A stretch of DNA of 64,000 bases from Grimontia sedimenti (lineage in GTDB: Bacteria; Pseudomonadota; Gammaproteobacteria; Enterobacterales; Vibrionaceae). This document shows positions 9,604 through 19,622 of the stretch, piece by piece (position 1 is the stretch's first letter; each line of letters opens with the position of its first letter). Under the pieces are notes generated by a model that saw nothing but the letters and a program-made list of their open reading frames with translations, did no database searches and was not told the origin of the DNA. The stretch spans positions 1-64,000 of the forward strand of contig NZ_JAALDL010000007.1 of NCBI RefSeq assembly GCF_011045095.1, in the 5' to 3' direction. The position numbers were made by a program, and so were the translations under genes.

Positions 9604-10421
9604 ATGGAACAACGCACAATTGCCTTTATCGGTGCCGGCAACATGGCACGCTCGATCATTGCTGGCCTGATTGAATCCGGCTATCCAGCAGATAAAATCA
9701 CGGCGGTTAACCGTACGCCGGAAAAAAGCGCCGCGTTTCGTGAAACCTTTGGCATCAATGCGAATGAAGACGGTATTGAAAGCGCGAAGCAAGCCGATGT
9801 TGTTGTGCTCGGCGTTAAACCACAAGGCATGGAAGAACTCCTAGCCAGCATGCAAGATGTTGACTGGTCGAATAAACTCACGATTTCTATCGCAGCCGGC
9901 ATATCAGTATCGCGTCTGAGCGAAATGGCTGGCACACCGCTCAACCTTGTTCGTGTGATGCCAAACACACCTTCATTGGTTGGTGAAGGAATGAGTGGCC
10001 TTTATGCGCCAGACTCTGTATCTGATGCTGACCGACAATTCTCAGGCGAACTGTTAAGCGCCGTTGGAAAAGTCTGCTGGGTGAATGAAGAGTCTGGCAT
10101 CAATGGTGTGATTGCCGCAGCCGGCAGTGCACCTGCCTATTTCTTCCTGTTCATGGAAGCCATGCAGAAAGAAGCAGAGCGTCAGGGATTTGATAAACAA
10201 ACCGCACGGGAGCTTGTTCAGCAAGCGGCGCTCGGCGCGGCTAAATGGTGGTTGCCAACCCAGACATTGAACTGGCAACCTTAAGAGAACAAGTCACGTC
10301 CAAAGGCGGCACCACCGCTGAGGCACTGAACGTATTTAATAACAAACAACTCAAGGAAACGGTCTCTGAAGCCATGCAGGCTGCAGTGCGCCGCGCCGAA
10401 GAGATGGAATCGCTATTTTAG
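9604..10421 (+). CDS. proC: Pyrroline-5-carboxylate reductase (interrupted by an apparent 1-base deletion)
   Basis: Last step of proline synthesis, using NAD(P)H. The start ATG 9604 lies behind AAGGAATTAAG and opens MEQRTIAFIGAGNMARSIIAG, a Rossmann dinucleotide motif. The frame as given stops at 10284, after ALGAAKWWLP. One extra A in the AAA run near 10242-10244 would instead give ALGAAKMVVANPDIELATLR and continue to TAG 10421. The ending is the normal ProC one (GGTTAEALNVF...AVRRAEEMESLF), total 272 residues. The break is therefore either a real A4-to-A3 deletion or a sequence error; I favour the error. The upstream frame from 9559 is not a credible N-terminus. Confidence 0.92.
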
Positions 10422-10430
10422 GGCTAATTT

Positions 10431-10997
10431 ATGAACTCGATGAATTTTCTCGTTTCAACACTGTTCGATCTATACATCATGGTGGTGTTGCTTCGAGTCT
10501 GGTTGCAGTGGGCACGCGCTGACTTCTACAACCCATTCAGCCAATTTGTGGTGAAAGCTACCCAGCCAGTGGTTTCACCGCTGCGCCGCATCATTCCTTC
10601 CATCGGAAGCTTGGATTTAGCGACCGTACTGTTTGCTTACTTGCTGTGTGTAGCGAAGTTCTTCACCCTGCAATTGGTCGGTTCAGGCACCCTGGTGTTT
10701 GATTCAAGCTACTTCCTGATTGGTTTAGTGGCATTGGTGAAAGCCGCAGGTGGCCTACTGTTCTGGGTACTGATCCTTCGCGCTATTCTGAGCTGGGTGA
10801 GCCAAGGCCGCAGCCCAATTGAATATGTGATGGTTCAGCTTACTGAGCCACTGGTCGCGCCAATTCGCCGCGTGATCCCGCCATTGGGCGGTCTGGATCT
10901 CAGTATCCTGTTCCTGTTTATCGCGCTGCAGTTCCTGAACTTCTTTATCGGCGATCTGCTGAGCCCTTACTTCGGTAATCTGTGGTTCGTGCTGTAA
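10431..10997 (+). CDS. yggT: YggT family integral membrane protein
   Basis: Inner-membrane protein of the YggT family (YlmG/CCB3 relatives); function not clearly established in this group. It is 188 residues made of two repeats of the family unit. Each has a hydrophobic helix, then VLLRVWLQWARADFYNPFSQFV or the matching LILRAILSWVSQGRSPIEYV, then an amphipathic piece ending PLRRIIPSIGSLDLA or PIRRVIPPLGGLDLS. Four membrane segments are likely. It lies 9 bp after proC and 3 bp before yggU, so it is probably an operon member. Confidence 0.93.
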   Translation: MNSMNFLVSTLFDLYIMVVLLRVWLQWARADFYNPFSQFVVKATQPVVSPLRRIIPSIGSLDLATVLFAYLLCVAKFFTLQLVGSGTLVFDSSYFLIGLVALVKAAGGLLFWVLILRAILSWVSQGRSPIEYVMVQLTEPLVAPIRRVIPPLGGLDLSILFLFIALQFLNFFIGDLLSPYFGNLWFVL

Positions 10998-11000
10998 ATC

Positions 11001-11312
11001 ATGACCGCACCACGCCCTGCCTGGCTGGATAGCGATGACCTTATCTTAAGGCTCTATATCCAGCCTAAGGCCAGCAGGGACCAATGGATGGGGCAACACG
11101 GCGAGGAAATCAAACTCGCCATCACCGCCCCGCCTGTTGATGGCAAAGCCAACGCCCACCTCACCAAATTCCTGTCGAAACAGTTCAAAGTGGCCAAAAG
11201 CCAGATTGATATCGAAAAAGGTGAGCTTGGCAGACACAAGCAGGTTCGTATTCACAGCCCTTCGCTTTGTCCCGATGCCATCAGTGATCTGATCCCTGCA
11301 CTTAAGCAGTAA
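11001..11312 (+). CDS. yggU: UPF0235 protein YggU
   Basis: Small conserved protein of unknown function (DUF167 family). It is 103 residues: [28 protein letters not shown], then [26 protein letters not shown], the family's most conserved stretch, then a [12 protein letters not shown] strand. It follows yggT after three bases, as in E. coli and Vibrio. Confidence 0.93.
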   Translation: MTAPRPAWLDSDDLILRLYIQPKASRDQWMGQHGEEIKLAITAPPVDGKANAHLTKFLSKQFKVAKSQIDIEKGELGRHKQVRIHSPSLCPDAISDLIPALKQ

Positions 11313-11406
11313 TAAAAAGGTGCGTCCTTTCCCGTGCTACTAAGCAAATGGTCTTAGGCGACTCGGCAAATGGACGCACTGGTTTCAACCGACAAGGATA
11401 TACGTC

Positions 11407-11841
11407 ATGAAACGTTTCTTTCTCCCCCTGATCAGTGCACTGATGCTGCTCTCCCCGTTTGCACACGCAGGTAAGTCTAAAGACATCGGCACGCTGGAAG
11501 TGCATTACTCGGCGTTTAACTCCACCTTTATCACCCCAAAAGTTGCCAAGGCCTACGATCTGAAACGCAGTGGTGTGAATGCCATCCTGAGCATCGCCAT
11601 TTTAGATAAAGCACAGGCAGGAAAACCGGCACTCACAGCCACACTGACCGGCGAAGCGCGCAATCTTCTAGGCAACAAAAAGCCACTGACCTTCCGCGAA
11701 GTACGTGAAGGCAATGCGATTTACTATCTGGCAGAGCTTCGGTTTGCCAACGAAGAGAATTACGCCTTCACTATTGATATCAGCGCTGAAGGAAACCGCA
11801 GCGGAAAACTGACCTTTAACCAGACGTTTTACGCTGACTGA
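11407..11841 (+). CDS. DUF4426 family secreted protein
   Basis: Conserved vibrio and pseudomonad protein of unknown function. The 144-residue precursor starts [22 protein letters not shown], a signal peptide cleaved after about residue 21. The mature part is beta-rich, with the family pattern [23 protein letters not shown] near residue 29 and a C-terminal [13 protein letters not shown]. It has its own ribosome site (AAGGATATACGTC) and is followed by a terminator before rdgB. The yggU-DUF4426-rdgB order is common in Vibrionaceae. Confidence 0.85.
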   Translation: MKRFFLPLISALMLLSPFAHAGKSKDIGTLEVHYSAFNSTFITPKVAKAYDLKRSGVNAILSIAILDKAQAGKPALTATLTGEARNLLGNKKPLTFREVREGNAIYYLAELRFANEENYAFTIDISAEGNRSGKLTFNQTFYAD

Positions 11842-11863
11842 CCCCTGTTTATTCAGGTATCAT

Positions 11864-11889
11864 GGCGCCCCATTGCGGCGCCTTTTTTT
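11864..11889 (+). terminator. Terminator between the DUF4426 gene and rdgB
   Basis: Inverted repeat GGCGCC (11864-11869) and GGCGCC (11877-11882) with a 7-base loop, followed by seven T. An in-frame upstream extension of rdgB would read through this hairpin, which argues against the longer start. Confidence 0.8.
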
Positions 11890-11930
11890 GGTTTTCGATT
11901 CGCGGCCGCCCCCAAATTCAGGAGAGAACA

Positions 11931-12530
11931 ATGAGCAAAGTGGTTCTGGCAACAGGTAACACTGGCAAAGTCAAAGAGATGGCTGATCTGCTACAGGATT
12001 TCGGTCTGGAAGTGTTTGCACAGAGTGAGTTCGCAGTAAAAGATGCCGACGAAACTGGCACCACCTTCATTGAAAACGCCATCATCAAAGCGCGCCATGC
12101 AGCAAAAGAAACTGGCCTGCCAGCAATTGCTGATGACTCCGGCTTGGAAGTGGATTACCTCAACGGTGCACCGGGCGTTTACAGCGCACGTTATGCCGGC
12201 GAAGGAAAGGGCGATCAGGCGAATCTGGAAAAGCTGCTGGAAAACATGACGGACGCACCGGATGACAAACGCACCGCGCGTTTCCACTGTGTGCTGGTTT
12301 ATATGCGCCATGCAAACGACCCAACGCCACTGGTTTGCCACGGTAAATTCGAAGGTACCATCGCACGCGAAGCGTCGGGCTCACACGGCTTTGGTTACGA
12401 CCCAGTGTTTTACGTGGAAGAACATGGCTGCACACTGGCAAACATTGAGCCTGCAGTGAAAAAGCAAATCTCACACCGCGGTCAGGCGCTGAAGAAGCTG
12501 TTTGCTGCCATGAGCGAAGAGAAGAAGTAA
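11931..12530 (+). CDS. rdgB: XTP/dITP pyrophosphatase (house-cleaning NTPase)
   Basis: Hydrolyses dITP, XTP and related damaged purine nucleotides to monophosphates, keeping them out of DNA. It is 199 residues from ATG 11931, seven bases after GGAG. It begins [17 protein letters not shown], the nucleotide-binding strand and loop. [17 protein letters not shown] near 40, the catalytic DDSGLEVD near 69 and [10 protein letters not shown] near 152 are family motifs. hemW starts 6 bp after its stop, the conserved rdgB-hemW pairing. Confidence 0.96.
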   Translation: MSKVVLATGNTGKVKEMADLLQDFGLEVFAQSEFAVKDADETGTTFIENAIIKARHAAKETGLPAIADDSGLEVDYLNGAPGVYSARYAGEGKGDQANLEKLLENMTDAPDDKRTARFHCVLVYMRHANDPTPLVCHGKFEGTIAREASGSHGFGYDPVFYVEEHGCTLANIEPAVKKQISHRGQALKKLFAAMSEEKK

Positions 12531-12536
12531 TCCCCG

Positions 12537-13688
12537 ATGGCGGTTCACATTCCCCTGAGCCTTTATGTTCACATCCCCTGGTGTGTGCAAAAGTGCCCGT
12601 ACTGCGATTTCAACTCCCACACGCTGAAAGGCGAGGTACCGGAGCGCGACTACATTGATGCCTTACTTGATGATTTGAGAAAAGATCTCAACCGTTTCAA
12701 AGGGGTGAGTGGCCGCGAATTGCATTCCATCTTCATTGGTGGTGGTACACCGAGCCTGATGTCACCGGAAGAGATCACCCGCTTGCTGCAAGGCATCGAA
12801 GCGCAGATCCCGTTTGATGATGACATTGAAATCACCATGGAAGCCAACCCCGGCACCGTGGAAGCCGACAAGTTCGTCGCTTACCGCAAAGCCGGCGTGA
12901 ACCGCATATCGATTGGCGTGCAGAGCTTTGATAACCACAAGCTTGCCCGTCTTGGCCGCATTCACGGTGCAGAAGAAGCCAAACGTGCTGCTAATCTGGC
13001 GCATGAAGCTGGGCTTAACAGCTTTAACCTCGATCTGATGCATGGTCTTCCTGATCAAACACTCGAAGGCGCGCTGGATGACCTCAAACAGGCGATTGCG
13101 CTCAATCCGCCGCACCTTTCCTGGTATCAGCTCACTATCGAGCCGAACACCCAGTATTACTCTAAGCCGCCCACACTGCCGGATGATGACGATCTTTGGG
13201 ACATCTTCGAGCAAGGCCACAAACTGCTGTCTGATGCCGGTTATGTACAGTATGAAACCTCTGGCTACAGCAAGCCGGGATTCCAGTGCCGTCACAACCT
13301 CAACTACTGGCGTTTTGGTGATTATCTGGGTATCGGTTGCGGTGCTCACGGCAAAATTACCTTGGATGACAATACTGTACAGCGCACAGTAAAAGTGAAA
13401 CATCCGCGCGGATATCTCGATCCTGAGAAAGACTACCTCAGCGAATTGCATATAGTGGAAGCAGATGAACTGCCGTTCGAGTTCTTCATGAACCGATTCC
13501 GACTGGTGGAGTCCTGCCCGAAAGCCGATTATCCGGCAAGAACCGGGCTGGCACTCTGCACCGTCGAAACGCCGCTTCGACATGCGATTGAGGAAGGCTT
13601 GCTGGCTGAGACTGACTCCCACTGGCAAGTGACAGAGAAAGGGCGATTGTTCCTGAACGATCTACTCGCAGGGTTCATCAACGAGTAG
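12537..13688 (+). CDS. hemW: Radical SAM heme chaperone HemW
   Basis: Radical-SAM protein related to HemN that binds heme and passes it to proteins; formerly annotated as a coproporphyrinogen oxidase. It is 383 residues. The iron-sulfur motif is WCVQKCPYCDF near residue 16, spacing Cys-x3-Cys-x2-Cys. GGGTPSLM near 63 and the EANPGTVE and GVQSFDN strands follow, and the C-terminal HemN-like domain begins around 300. It lacks the N-terminal extra Cys motif of true HemN. Translation is likely coupled to rdgB. Confidence 0.95.
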   Translation: MAVHIPLSLYVHIPWCVQKCPYCDFNSHTLKGEVPERDYIDALLDDLRKDLNRFKGVSGRELHSIFIGGGTPSLMSPEEITRLLQGIEAQIPFDDDIEITMEANPGTVEADKFVAYRKAGVNRISIGVQSFDNHKLARLGRIHGAEEAKRAANLAHEAGLNSFNLDLMHGLPDQTLEGALDDLKQAIALNPPHLSWYQLTIEPNTQYYSKPPTLPDDDDLWDIFEQGHKLLSDAGYVQYETSGYSKPGFQCRHNLNYWRFGDYLGIGCGAHGKITLDDNTVQRTVKVKHPRGYLDPEKDYLSELHIVEADELPFEFFMNRFRLVESCPKADYPARTGLALCTVETPLRHAIEEGLLAETDSHWQVTEKGRLFLNDLLAGFINE

Positions 13689-13711
13689 GCAGCAATGCGA
13701 CGCTGCCTTTT
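13688..13711 (+). terminator. Probable weak terminator after hemW
   Basis: GGCAGC and GCTGCC form a 6-bp stem around the 8-base loop AATGCGAC, followed by TTTTGTT. The hairpin starts on the last base of the hemW stop codon. Confidence 0.6.
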
Positions 13712-13740
13712 GTTCTCGAAAGCAAAGGACAGCGTTGTAG

Positions 13741-15696
13741 ATGAAGAAGTATCTGATTGCCCTTGGCGTGATAGCGAGCTTTCCCTCCCTCGCACTCGCG
13801 CAACAAAATGACTTATATACCGCTCTGCCAGATTGGGTAGAGCCCATTTCCCAAATCCCCGAACTCGACAAGAGCGCCCACTTCTACGATCAACAATTTT
13901 TGATTGTGGACAGACAGCTTAACCTTGTCGTACCCAACCCCGTCGAATATAAACGTTACACCAGCAAAGTGGTCTCGATTGAAGGTGTTGAGTCCGGCTC
14001 CCAGATCTCAATTGACTTCGATCCTTCCTATCAGAAAGTTGCGATTCACCGCCTCGAACTGGTGCGGGGCGGTAAAGTACTGGATCGAAAAGAAACCGCT
14101 CAGATCGACCGGTTCAAACGGGAAGTGGATCTTGACTCCCTGCTCTACAACGGTGATGAAACCCTGCATATCGTGCTTGATGATGTTCAGGTAGGTGATG
14201 TGATTGACGTCAGCTACACCATTACCGGTTTTAATCCCGTGTTTGGTGAACGCCGTGAGTGGTACATCAAAACCGGCTGGGCAAGCACCGTCGCGCTGGT
14301 GAATGCGCGTATCCTTGCGCCCTCGGATAGTGGTATTTCAGTGACTAATCTGGACGGTAAAGGACAGGGCGATTTTCGCCAGACCCGCGACGATGGCATC
14401 ACGACTTTCACCTACCGACAAGCTAATGGTTTGTATGACTTCGACGAACCTGAACAGCCGCGCTGGTACAACCCATATCCTTATCTTCACGTTTCGAGCT
14501 ATACAGATTGGAAAGATGTGGTGAGCTGGGCGCTGCCGCTTTATCAAGCCACTCCGGACGACGACGAAGTGCAGGCATTGGTCAAAGATATCCAACAAAC
14601 CTATCCGGATGCACCGGAGAAGCAGGCTGTGGCTGCGATTCATTTTGTGCAGAACAACATCCGCTATCTGGGTATTGAAAACGGCATTGGCTCTCACAAG
14701 CCGCGCCCGCCTGCACAAATCATTTCCCAAGGCTATGGCGATTGCAAAGACAAAGCCCTGCTGTTGGTTTCCATGCTGGAAGCCATGGGCGTTGAAGCTT
14801 ATCCCGCGCTGGTCGATACTTTCTGGCGCGATCAATTGGCTCATCAACCTGCCGCTCCATTCAGCTTTAACCATGTCATTGTGGCGCTAAAAAAAGAAGG
14901 TGAATGGATTTGGATTGATGCCACCCGTACCCATCAGGGAAACCGACTCGACACCCTCGCCCAGTCAAGACTCGGGTATGGCCTGATCCTCAAACCTGAC
15001 AGCAAGGAGCTCACCCAGATGACGACACAGGAAGTTCCTGTGACTCAGGACATCGAGCAGCGTTATGTGGTCAATCATGCCAACACACAGAGCTATCTGG
15101 CGGTGAAAACCACCTATCGAGGACTGGAAGCAGAACGCTGGCGCCGGTATTTGGAATCAAAACCTTTGCGTGAACTGGGCGAGGAATATGCCAACTACTA
15201 TGCAGGCTTTTTCAGTGGTCTGGATTTTCTGCGTCCGTTGTCCATCAGCGACGATAAAGATCTGAACGAGCTGACACTCAATGAAGCGTACGTGATTGAA
15301 GATCTCTGGTCGAAGACCGATGACACCTACTCGTTTGTCATTTCCGGTGACATTGTCGATGACTACCTGACCAAGCCGGATCTCATCCGTCGCAAAACCC
15401 CATTCCGCTTTGGCACCGATGGGGCAGTTCGTCAGAAAATCAAATTGAGTCTTCCTGAAAACTGGGACATTGAGCAATCGGAAAACACGGTGAGCAATCC
15501 GTTTTTCGAATTTAAAAGCTCGCTGAAAACCGTGGCCGAACCCGGTGAAGTGCTGCTTAATAAAACCTATGTAGAGGCAGATTATTATTACCGGGCGAAA
15601 ACCCGCTATGTAGAAGCCAAAGAGCTGCGCCAGTATATGCGACATGTGGATGACGCCTGGCAAAACGTGGATTACGAGTTTACCTACAGACCGTAA
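13741..15696 (+). CDS. DUF3857/transglutaminase-like periplasmic protein
   Basis: Secreted two-domain protein of unknown role. The 651-residue precursor opens MKKYLIALGVIASFPSLALAQ, a signal peptide. Residues of about 60-230 form a DUF3857 beta-domain (EYKRYTSKVVSIEGVE, VGDVIDVSYTITGFNP). Residues of about 270-400 form a transglutaminase core with a complete Cys-His-Asp triad: C335 in YGDCKDKA, H378 in FNHVIVAL and D393 in WIDATRTH. The triad suggests a working thiol enzyme, perhaps acting on peptide or envelope substrates, but no substrate can be named. The C-terminal 200 residues are beta-rich and unassigned. It forms a single-gene unit between two terminators. Confidence 0.85.
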   Translation: MKKYLIALGVIASFPSLALAQQNDLYTALPDWVEPISQIPELDKSAHFYDQQFLIVDRQLNLVVPNPVEYKRYTSKVVSIEGVESGSQISIDFDPSYQKVAIHRLELVRGGKVLDRKETAQIDRFKREVDLDSLLYNGDETLHIVLDDVQVGDVIDVSYTITGFNPVFGERREWYIKTGWASTVALVNARILAPSDSGISVTNLDGKGQGDFRQTRDDGITTFTYRQANGLYDFDEPEQPRWYNPYPYLHVSSYTDWKDVVSWALPLYQATPDDDEVQALVKDIQQTYPDAPEKQAVAAIHFVQNNIRYLGIENGIGSHKPRPPAQIISQGYGDCKDKALLLVSMLEAMGVEAYPALVDTFWRDQLAHQPAAPFSFNHVIVALKKEGEWIWIDATRTHQGNRLDTLAQSRLGYGLILKPDSKELTQMTTQEVPVTQDIEQRYVVNHANTQSYLAVKTTYRGLEAERWRRYLESKPLRELGEEYANYYAGFFSGLDFLRPLSISDDKDLNELTLNEAYVIEDLWSKTDDTYSFVISGDIVDDYLTKPDLIRRKTPFRFGTDGAVRQKIKLSLPENWDIEQSENTVSNPFFEFKSSLKTVAEPGEVLLNKTYVEADYYYRAKTRYVEAKELRQYMRHVDDAWQNVDYEFTYRP

Positions 15697-15720
15697 AAAT
15701 GCAGACAGCAGAAGCAAAAA

Positions 15721-15747
15721 CGGCGCGGAATACCGCGCCGGTTTTTT
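15721..15747. terminator. Terminator after the transglutaminase-like gene
   Basis: Stem CGGCGCGG / CCGCGCCG with loop AATA, flanked by an A run on the left and GTTTTTT on the right. It can serve both this gene (plus) and the convergent DUF2884 gene (minus). Confidence 0.85.
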
Positions 15748-15759
15748 AAGAAGATAAAA

Positions 15760-16521
15760 CTATCTAACGGTGACTGTCTTCCAGCCCTTCAACGCCGGGA
15801 TAAGTTCAGATATTTCCGACTCCCGATCCTGCCAGACGCCAAGACGAGAACACAGCTCCTGTCTGACACCCACAGTACGATTGCGCTGCACACGGACTTC
15901 ATTGGCGAGCTTGTCCTGAAGCGTTGCCATCTTCTTGGAGATAAATTCCATGCGATTGTTCTGACCAGCGCTCAATGCCGCAATGTCCATCAAACCACGA
16001 CTCGACACGGTGGCGATTAACTGCGGCAGGCTTGATTCCAGTTCGCGTACTGTGTGGGTCAGCGCTCTGTGGTTAAGCTGTGGCGAATGATCTTCGGCGT
16101 AAAAAGAGGCACTGACACTGCGTTGCAGGTGCTGGTGGAACTGACCAAATTCACCACGAAGACTGCTTTGTTCACCCAATTCGGCAGCCAACACGCCATC
16201 AAGCGCCCGCCAGGAGGTTTGCAGCTCATCAGACAGCGATTTACTGATAAACGGTAAATCTGCACGCACTCTCTCACTATAAGCGGTGAGAGAAGCTTTC
16301 TGCGCATCATTCAGACTAACGCGGTGTACATCGACATAGAGGCTGCCGTTGGGTTCGATGCGGAACGTATTATTGTTCTGCTCGATAAAGATACTGTTGG
16401 ACTTGATTTCGATATCGCCATGGAGCTCAGGGCGACAAGCGTCCGCCGCCGCAAGAAATGGCAACATCGCCAACAACGCACAGGATACTTTCAGCATATT
16501 TGTCAGACTCACAATTCCCAT
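15760..16521 (-). CDS. yggN: DUF2884 family (YggN-like) secreted protein
   Basis: YggN-type protein of unknown function, predicted periplasmic. I choose ATG 16521 because GGAGAAGG lies just upstream and the product MGIVSLTNMLKVSCALLAML then has a normal signal peptide ending near AAADA. Earlier in-frame starts (GTG 16557, ATG 16536) lie in or before that ribosome site. The mature part begins with a short beta-domain containing two cysteines (ACRPE, and a second near the C-terminus in ELCSRLG). A long helical stretch of about 100-230 follows. 253 residues in total. Confidence 0.8.
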   Translation of the reverse strand: MGIVSLTNMLKVSCALLAMLPFLAAADACRPELHGDIEIKSNSIFIEQNNNTFRIEPNGSLYVDVHRVSLNDAQKASLTAYSERVRADLPFISKSLSDELQTSWRALDGVLAAELGEQSSLRGEFGQFHQHLQRSVSASFYAEDHSPQLNHRALTHTVRELESSLPQLIATVSSRGLMDIAALSAGQNNRMEFISKKMATLQDKLANEVRVQRNRTVGVRQELCSRLGVWQDRESEISELIPALKGWKTVTVR

Positions 16522-16606
16522 AAACCTTCTCCGCATCTCAGGCTTAGACGGTGTCACCCGGTTTTGAAGTCACACCTGTCCAGGCACTAGAGTCTGACTG
16601 CAGACC

Positions 16607-17527
16607 CTAGAAGATTGAACGGCCGATGCGCTCTGCCAGCAGTTCTAGTGCTGCTGTGCCCGCGAGGGAGTTGCCTGATGGATCCAGCTCCGGTGACCAG
16701 ACGGCGATAGACATTTCGCCCGGCACGATTGCAATGATCCCACCACCGACGCCGGACTTACCCGGCATGCCAACTCGGTAAGCAAACTCCCCTGCGCCAT
16801 CGTACAAACCGCAGGTGGCGAGAAGCGCATTCACCTGCTTACTCTGAGTCTGGCTGACAATTGTTTTTTCTGCGCCTAAAGGAAGTCCCTTATTTGCCAG
16901 ATAGTTAAAGGTCTTTGCCAGATCCACACAGCTCATACGAAGCGCGCAATAATGGAAGTAGTTAGCCAGTACCGGCATCACATCGTTGTCGAAATTGCCG
17001 AAAGCCCGCATCAGATAAGCGATTGAGGCATTGCGATCGCTATGATCCATTTCGGAAGATGCCACCATTTTGTCGTAGCAAATATGCTCGTTACCGGACA
17101 GGCGACGAACGAATTCCAGCATACGTTGACGGGGGGCAGAAAGACGGCTGTGGAGCATGTCGCACACCACCAGCGCGCCGGCATTGATGAATGGATTTCG
17201 GGGGATTCCCTGCTCCATTTCCAACTGGATCATCGAATTGAATGCCTGACCGGAAGGCTCCTTACCCACGCGGCGCCAGATCTCCTCTGGCTGGTAATTT
17301 TGCAGGGCTAGCGTGAGACTGAGCACCTTGGAAATAGACTGAATAGAAAAGGCTTCTTCGGCATCACCCGCTCTGATGATTTCGCCGTCGTTGTAGCACA
17401 CCGCGATACCCAATTTAGAGGCAGGCACTTTTTTCAGAGCCGGAATATAGTCGGCGACTTTGCCCTGTCCGATCAGCGGACGAACTTCTTCCAGGATACC
17501 GCTCAAAAGCTCTGGGGTGGGTTTCAT
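16607..17527 (-). CDS. glsB: Glutaminase (GlsB type)
   Basis: Serine-dependent beta-lactamase-fold glutaminase converting glutamine to glutamate and ammonia. The 306 residues are the usual length. The catalytic Ser-x-x-Lys is in [12 protein letters not shown] near residue 62. Also seen are [23 protein letters not shown] near 112, [17 protein letters not shown] near 158, and [25 protein letters not shown] near 257. The TAG stop lies inside a CTAGGGTCTG motif that forms part of an imperfect inverted repeat (16587-16610). Confidence 0.95.
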   Translation of the reverse strand: MKPTPELLSGILEEVRPLIGQGKVADYIPALKKVPASKLGIAVCYNDGEIIRAGDAEEAFSIQSISKVLSLTLALQNYQPEEIWRRVGKEPSGQAFNSMIQLEMEQGIPRNPFINAGALVVCDMLHSRLSAPRQRMLEFVRRLSGNEHICYDKMVASSEMDHSDRNASIAYLMRAFGNFDNDVMPVLANYFHYCALRMSCVDLAKTFNYLANKGLPLGAEKTIVSQTQSKQVNALLATCGLYDGAGEFAYRVGMPGKSGVGGGIIAIVPGEMSIAVWSPELDPSGNSLAGTAALELLAERIGRSIF

Positions 17528-17544
17528 TGCTATCTCCAGTGGTC

Positions 17545-17570
17545 AAAAAAGCCAACACGAGGTTGGCTTT
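17545..17570 (-). terminator. Terminator downstream of trmB
   Basis: Read on the minus strand: AAAGCCAAC, loop CTCGT, GTTGGCTTT, then a run of T (plus-strand A at 17545-17550). It stops trmB transcription before glsB. Confidence 0.85.
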
Positions 17571-17623
17571 AGGCTTTGCAACACTTTACATAGTCGTGTC
17601 GCAAGAATGGTATGAGTTTTTTA

Positions 17624-18340
17624 TTAATCGACGCGGGCGTACTTCATATCCCAAACGCCGTGGCCAAGACGGTGGCCGCGCGCTTCGAATTTAGTCAGTG
17701 GACGCTCTTCAGGGCGTGGAATGTATGGGCCATCTACCGCTGTGTTTTTGTAGCCCGGTGCCACATCCATCACTTCAACCATATGTTCAGCATAGTTTTC
17801 CCAGTCCGTCGCCAAGTGGAAAATGCCACCGATTTTCAGCTTGTCACGCAGCATTTGAACAAATGCTGGCTGAACGATGCGGCGCTTGTGGTGACGCGCT
17901 TTGTGCCATGGGTCCGGGAAGAAAAGCTGAACGGTATCAAGGCTCGCAACTGGCAGCATGTGCTCGAACACTTCAACCGCGTCGTGACACATGACGCGCA
18001 GGTTGGTGATTCCTGCGTCGCGCGCTGCCATCAAACATGCACCAACACCTGGGCTGTGCACTTCGATACCGATGAAATTTTTCTCCGGTGCATTCTTTGC
18101 CATTTCAACCAAAGATGCGCCCATGCCGAAACCGATTTCCAGCACGACTGGGTTGTCGTTTCCGAACACTTCAGTCCAATTGAGTTGCTTCTCTTCGAAG
18201 TCGATACCCATGGTCGGCCAGCAATCGTTCATTGCTTGCTCCTGACCTTTGGTCAAACGCCCTTCGCGACGTACAAAGCTTCTGATCTTACGAATAACTT
18301 TGCCGTCTTCGTTCAATTCGGTTTTGATGACTTCTGCCAT
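17624..18340 (-). CDS. trmB: tRNA (guanine-N7)-methyltransferase
   Basis: Makes m7G46 in tRNA using SAM. It is 238 residues from ATG 18340 ([22 protein letters not shown]). The SAM motif [17 protein letters not shown] lies near residue 65. [15 protein letters not shown], the catalytic [18 protein letters not shown] near 138, and the C-terminal [16 protein letters not shown] are all family hallmarks. An in-frame extension to 18595 would overlap the divergent mutY start and has no homology, so it is rejected. Confidence 0.96.
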   Translation of the reverse strand: MAEVIKTELNEDGKVIRKIRSFVRREGRLTKGQEQAMNDCWPTMGIDFEEKQLNWTEVFGNDNPVVLEIGFGMGASLVEMAKNAPEKNFIGIEVHSPGVGACLMAARDAGITNLRVMCHDAVEVFEHMLPVASLDTVQLFFPDPWHKARHHKRRIVQPAFVQMLRDKLKIGGIFHLATDWENYAEHMVEVMDVAPGYKNTAVDGPYIPRPEERPLTKFEARGHRLGHGVWDMKYARVD

Positions 18341-18520
18341 GGTGTTATGCCTGCAACTCAATAATGAAGAAAAGTTAAGCGGATCGCGCATTATCCAAAG
18401 ATTGCGCCTCGGTGCAAGTCTTGGACGCTTGCCGTACAAATCTTTCCAGAAAACGTGGTCTTTTTTAATCAGCGACCGTAGTAGACTGTCCGCCAATAAA
18501 GATAACAAAGAGCAAGCAAA

Positions 18521-19603
18521 GTGAGTCAGTCTTTTTCCGATGCCATTTTGACGTGGTATGACAAATACGGCCGTAAAACCCTGCCGTGGCAGCAAGAAAA
18601 AACACCTTACAAAGTGTGGCTGTCAGAAATCATGTTGCAGCAAACACAGGTTGCGACGGTTATCCCCTATTTCGAACGCTTTATGGCGCGCTTCCCCACT
18701 GTGGTGGACTTGGCCAATGCAGACCTTGATGAAGTGCTGCACCTCTGGACTGGGCTTGGCTACTACGCCCGTGCCCGCAACCTACACAAAGCGGCGCAGA
18801 AAATCGCCACTGAATTCGGTGGCGAATTCCCAACAAACATTGAAGATGTGATGGCACTACCCGGTGTCGGCCGCTCAACCGCCGGTGCTGTGCTTTCACT
18901 GTCACTCGGTCAACATCATCCGATTTTAGATGGCAACGTAAAGCGAACCCTTTCCCGCCACTTCGCCGTTGAAGGCTGGCCAGGTAAAAAGCCTGTCGAG
19001 AACCTTCTTTGGCAACATGCCGAGGCAAACACGCCTGCCGAAGGTGTACAGCGCTACAACCAGGCAATGATGGACATGGGTGCGATGATTTGTACCCGAA
19101 GCAAACCCAAGTGCGATATCTGCCCGGTCAATTACAGCTGTGAAGCCAATGCACTGGGCCGTCAGACAGATTTTCCCGGAAAGAAACCCAAGAAAACTAT
19201 CCCAGAGAAAGAAACCTGTTTTGTTCTGTTCCAGTACAACGACCAAATCTGGCTGGAGCAGCGACCACCAGCAGGACTTTGGGGTGGGTTGTGGTGTCTG
19301 CCGGAGACCTCCGAGCAAACCGCTGAGGGTTTTATCTCCCATAAACTGGCGGCAAACAGCCATGAGAAACCTGAACATCTGACGGCGTTTCGTCACACCT
19401 TCAGCCATTTTCACTTAGATATCGTGCCTGTTCGCGTCAAGTTACACAGTAAACCCGATAACATTGGGGAAAACGGGATCATGGAAGGCAACGGCGGGCT
19501 TTGGTATAACTTAACCCAACCAGCGAAAGTCGGGCTGGCAGCACCGGTACAAAAGCTGCTGGAAAGCCTGACCAGAGAGCTAGAACTTTCAAATAATAAC
19601 TAG
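18521..19603 (+). CDS. mutY: A/G-specific adenine DNA glycosylase
   Basis: Removes adenine mispaired with 8-oxoguanine or guanine. It is 360 residues, starting at GTG 18521 ([22 protein letters not shown], parallel to E. coli). The helix-hairpin-helix is [14 protein letters not shown] near residue 110, the catalytic Asp is in ILDGNVKR near 137, and the [4Fe-4S] cysteines are in [17 protein letters not shown] near 190. The C-terminal NUDIX-like 8-oxoG domain runs from about 230 and includes [11 protein letters not shown] and the FSHFHLDI strand. The stop codon sits in CTAGGGTAACTAGGAG. yggX follows 19 bp later. Confidence 0.97.
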   Translation: MSQSFSDAILTWYDKYGRKTLPWQQEKTPYKVWLSEIMLQQTQVATVIPYFERFMARFPTVVDLANADLDEVLHLWTGLGYYARARNLHKAAQKIATEFGGEFPTNIEDVMALPGVGRSTAGAVLSLSLGQHHPILDGNVKRTLSRHFAVEGWPGKKPVENLLWQHAEANTPAEGVQRYNQAMMDMGAMICTRSKPKCDICPVNYSCEANALGRQTDFPGKKPKKTIPEKETCFVLFQYNDQIWLEQRPPAGLWGGLWCLPETSEQTAEGFISHKLAANSHEKPEHLTAFRHTFSHFHLDIVPVRVKLHSKPDNIGENGIMEGNGGLWYNLTQPAKVGLAAPVQKLLESLTRELELSNNN

Positions 19604-19622
19604 GGTAACTAGGAGCTTAATG

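Noticed and set aside
16587-16610. Terminator for glsB from the inverted repeat over its stop codon
   Set aside because: The stem is imperfect and lacks a T run; it is better described as one of the CTAG motifs.
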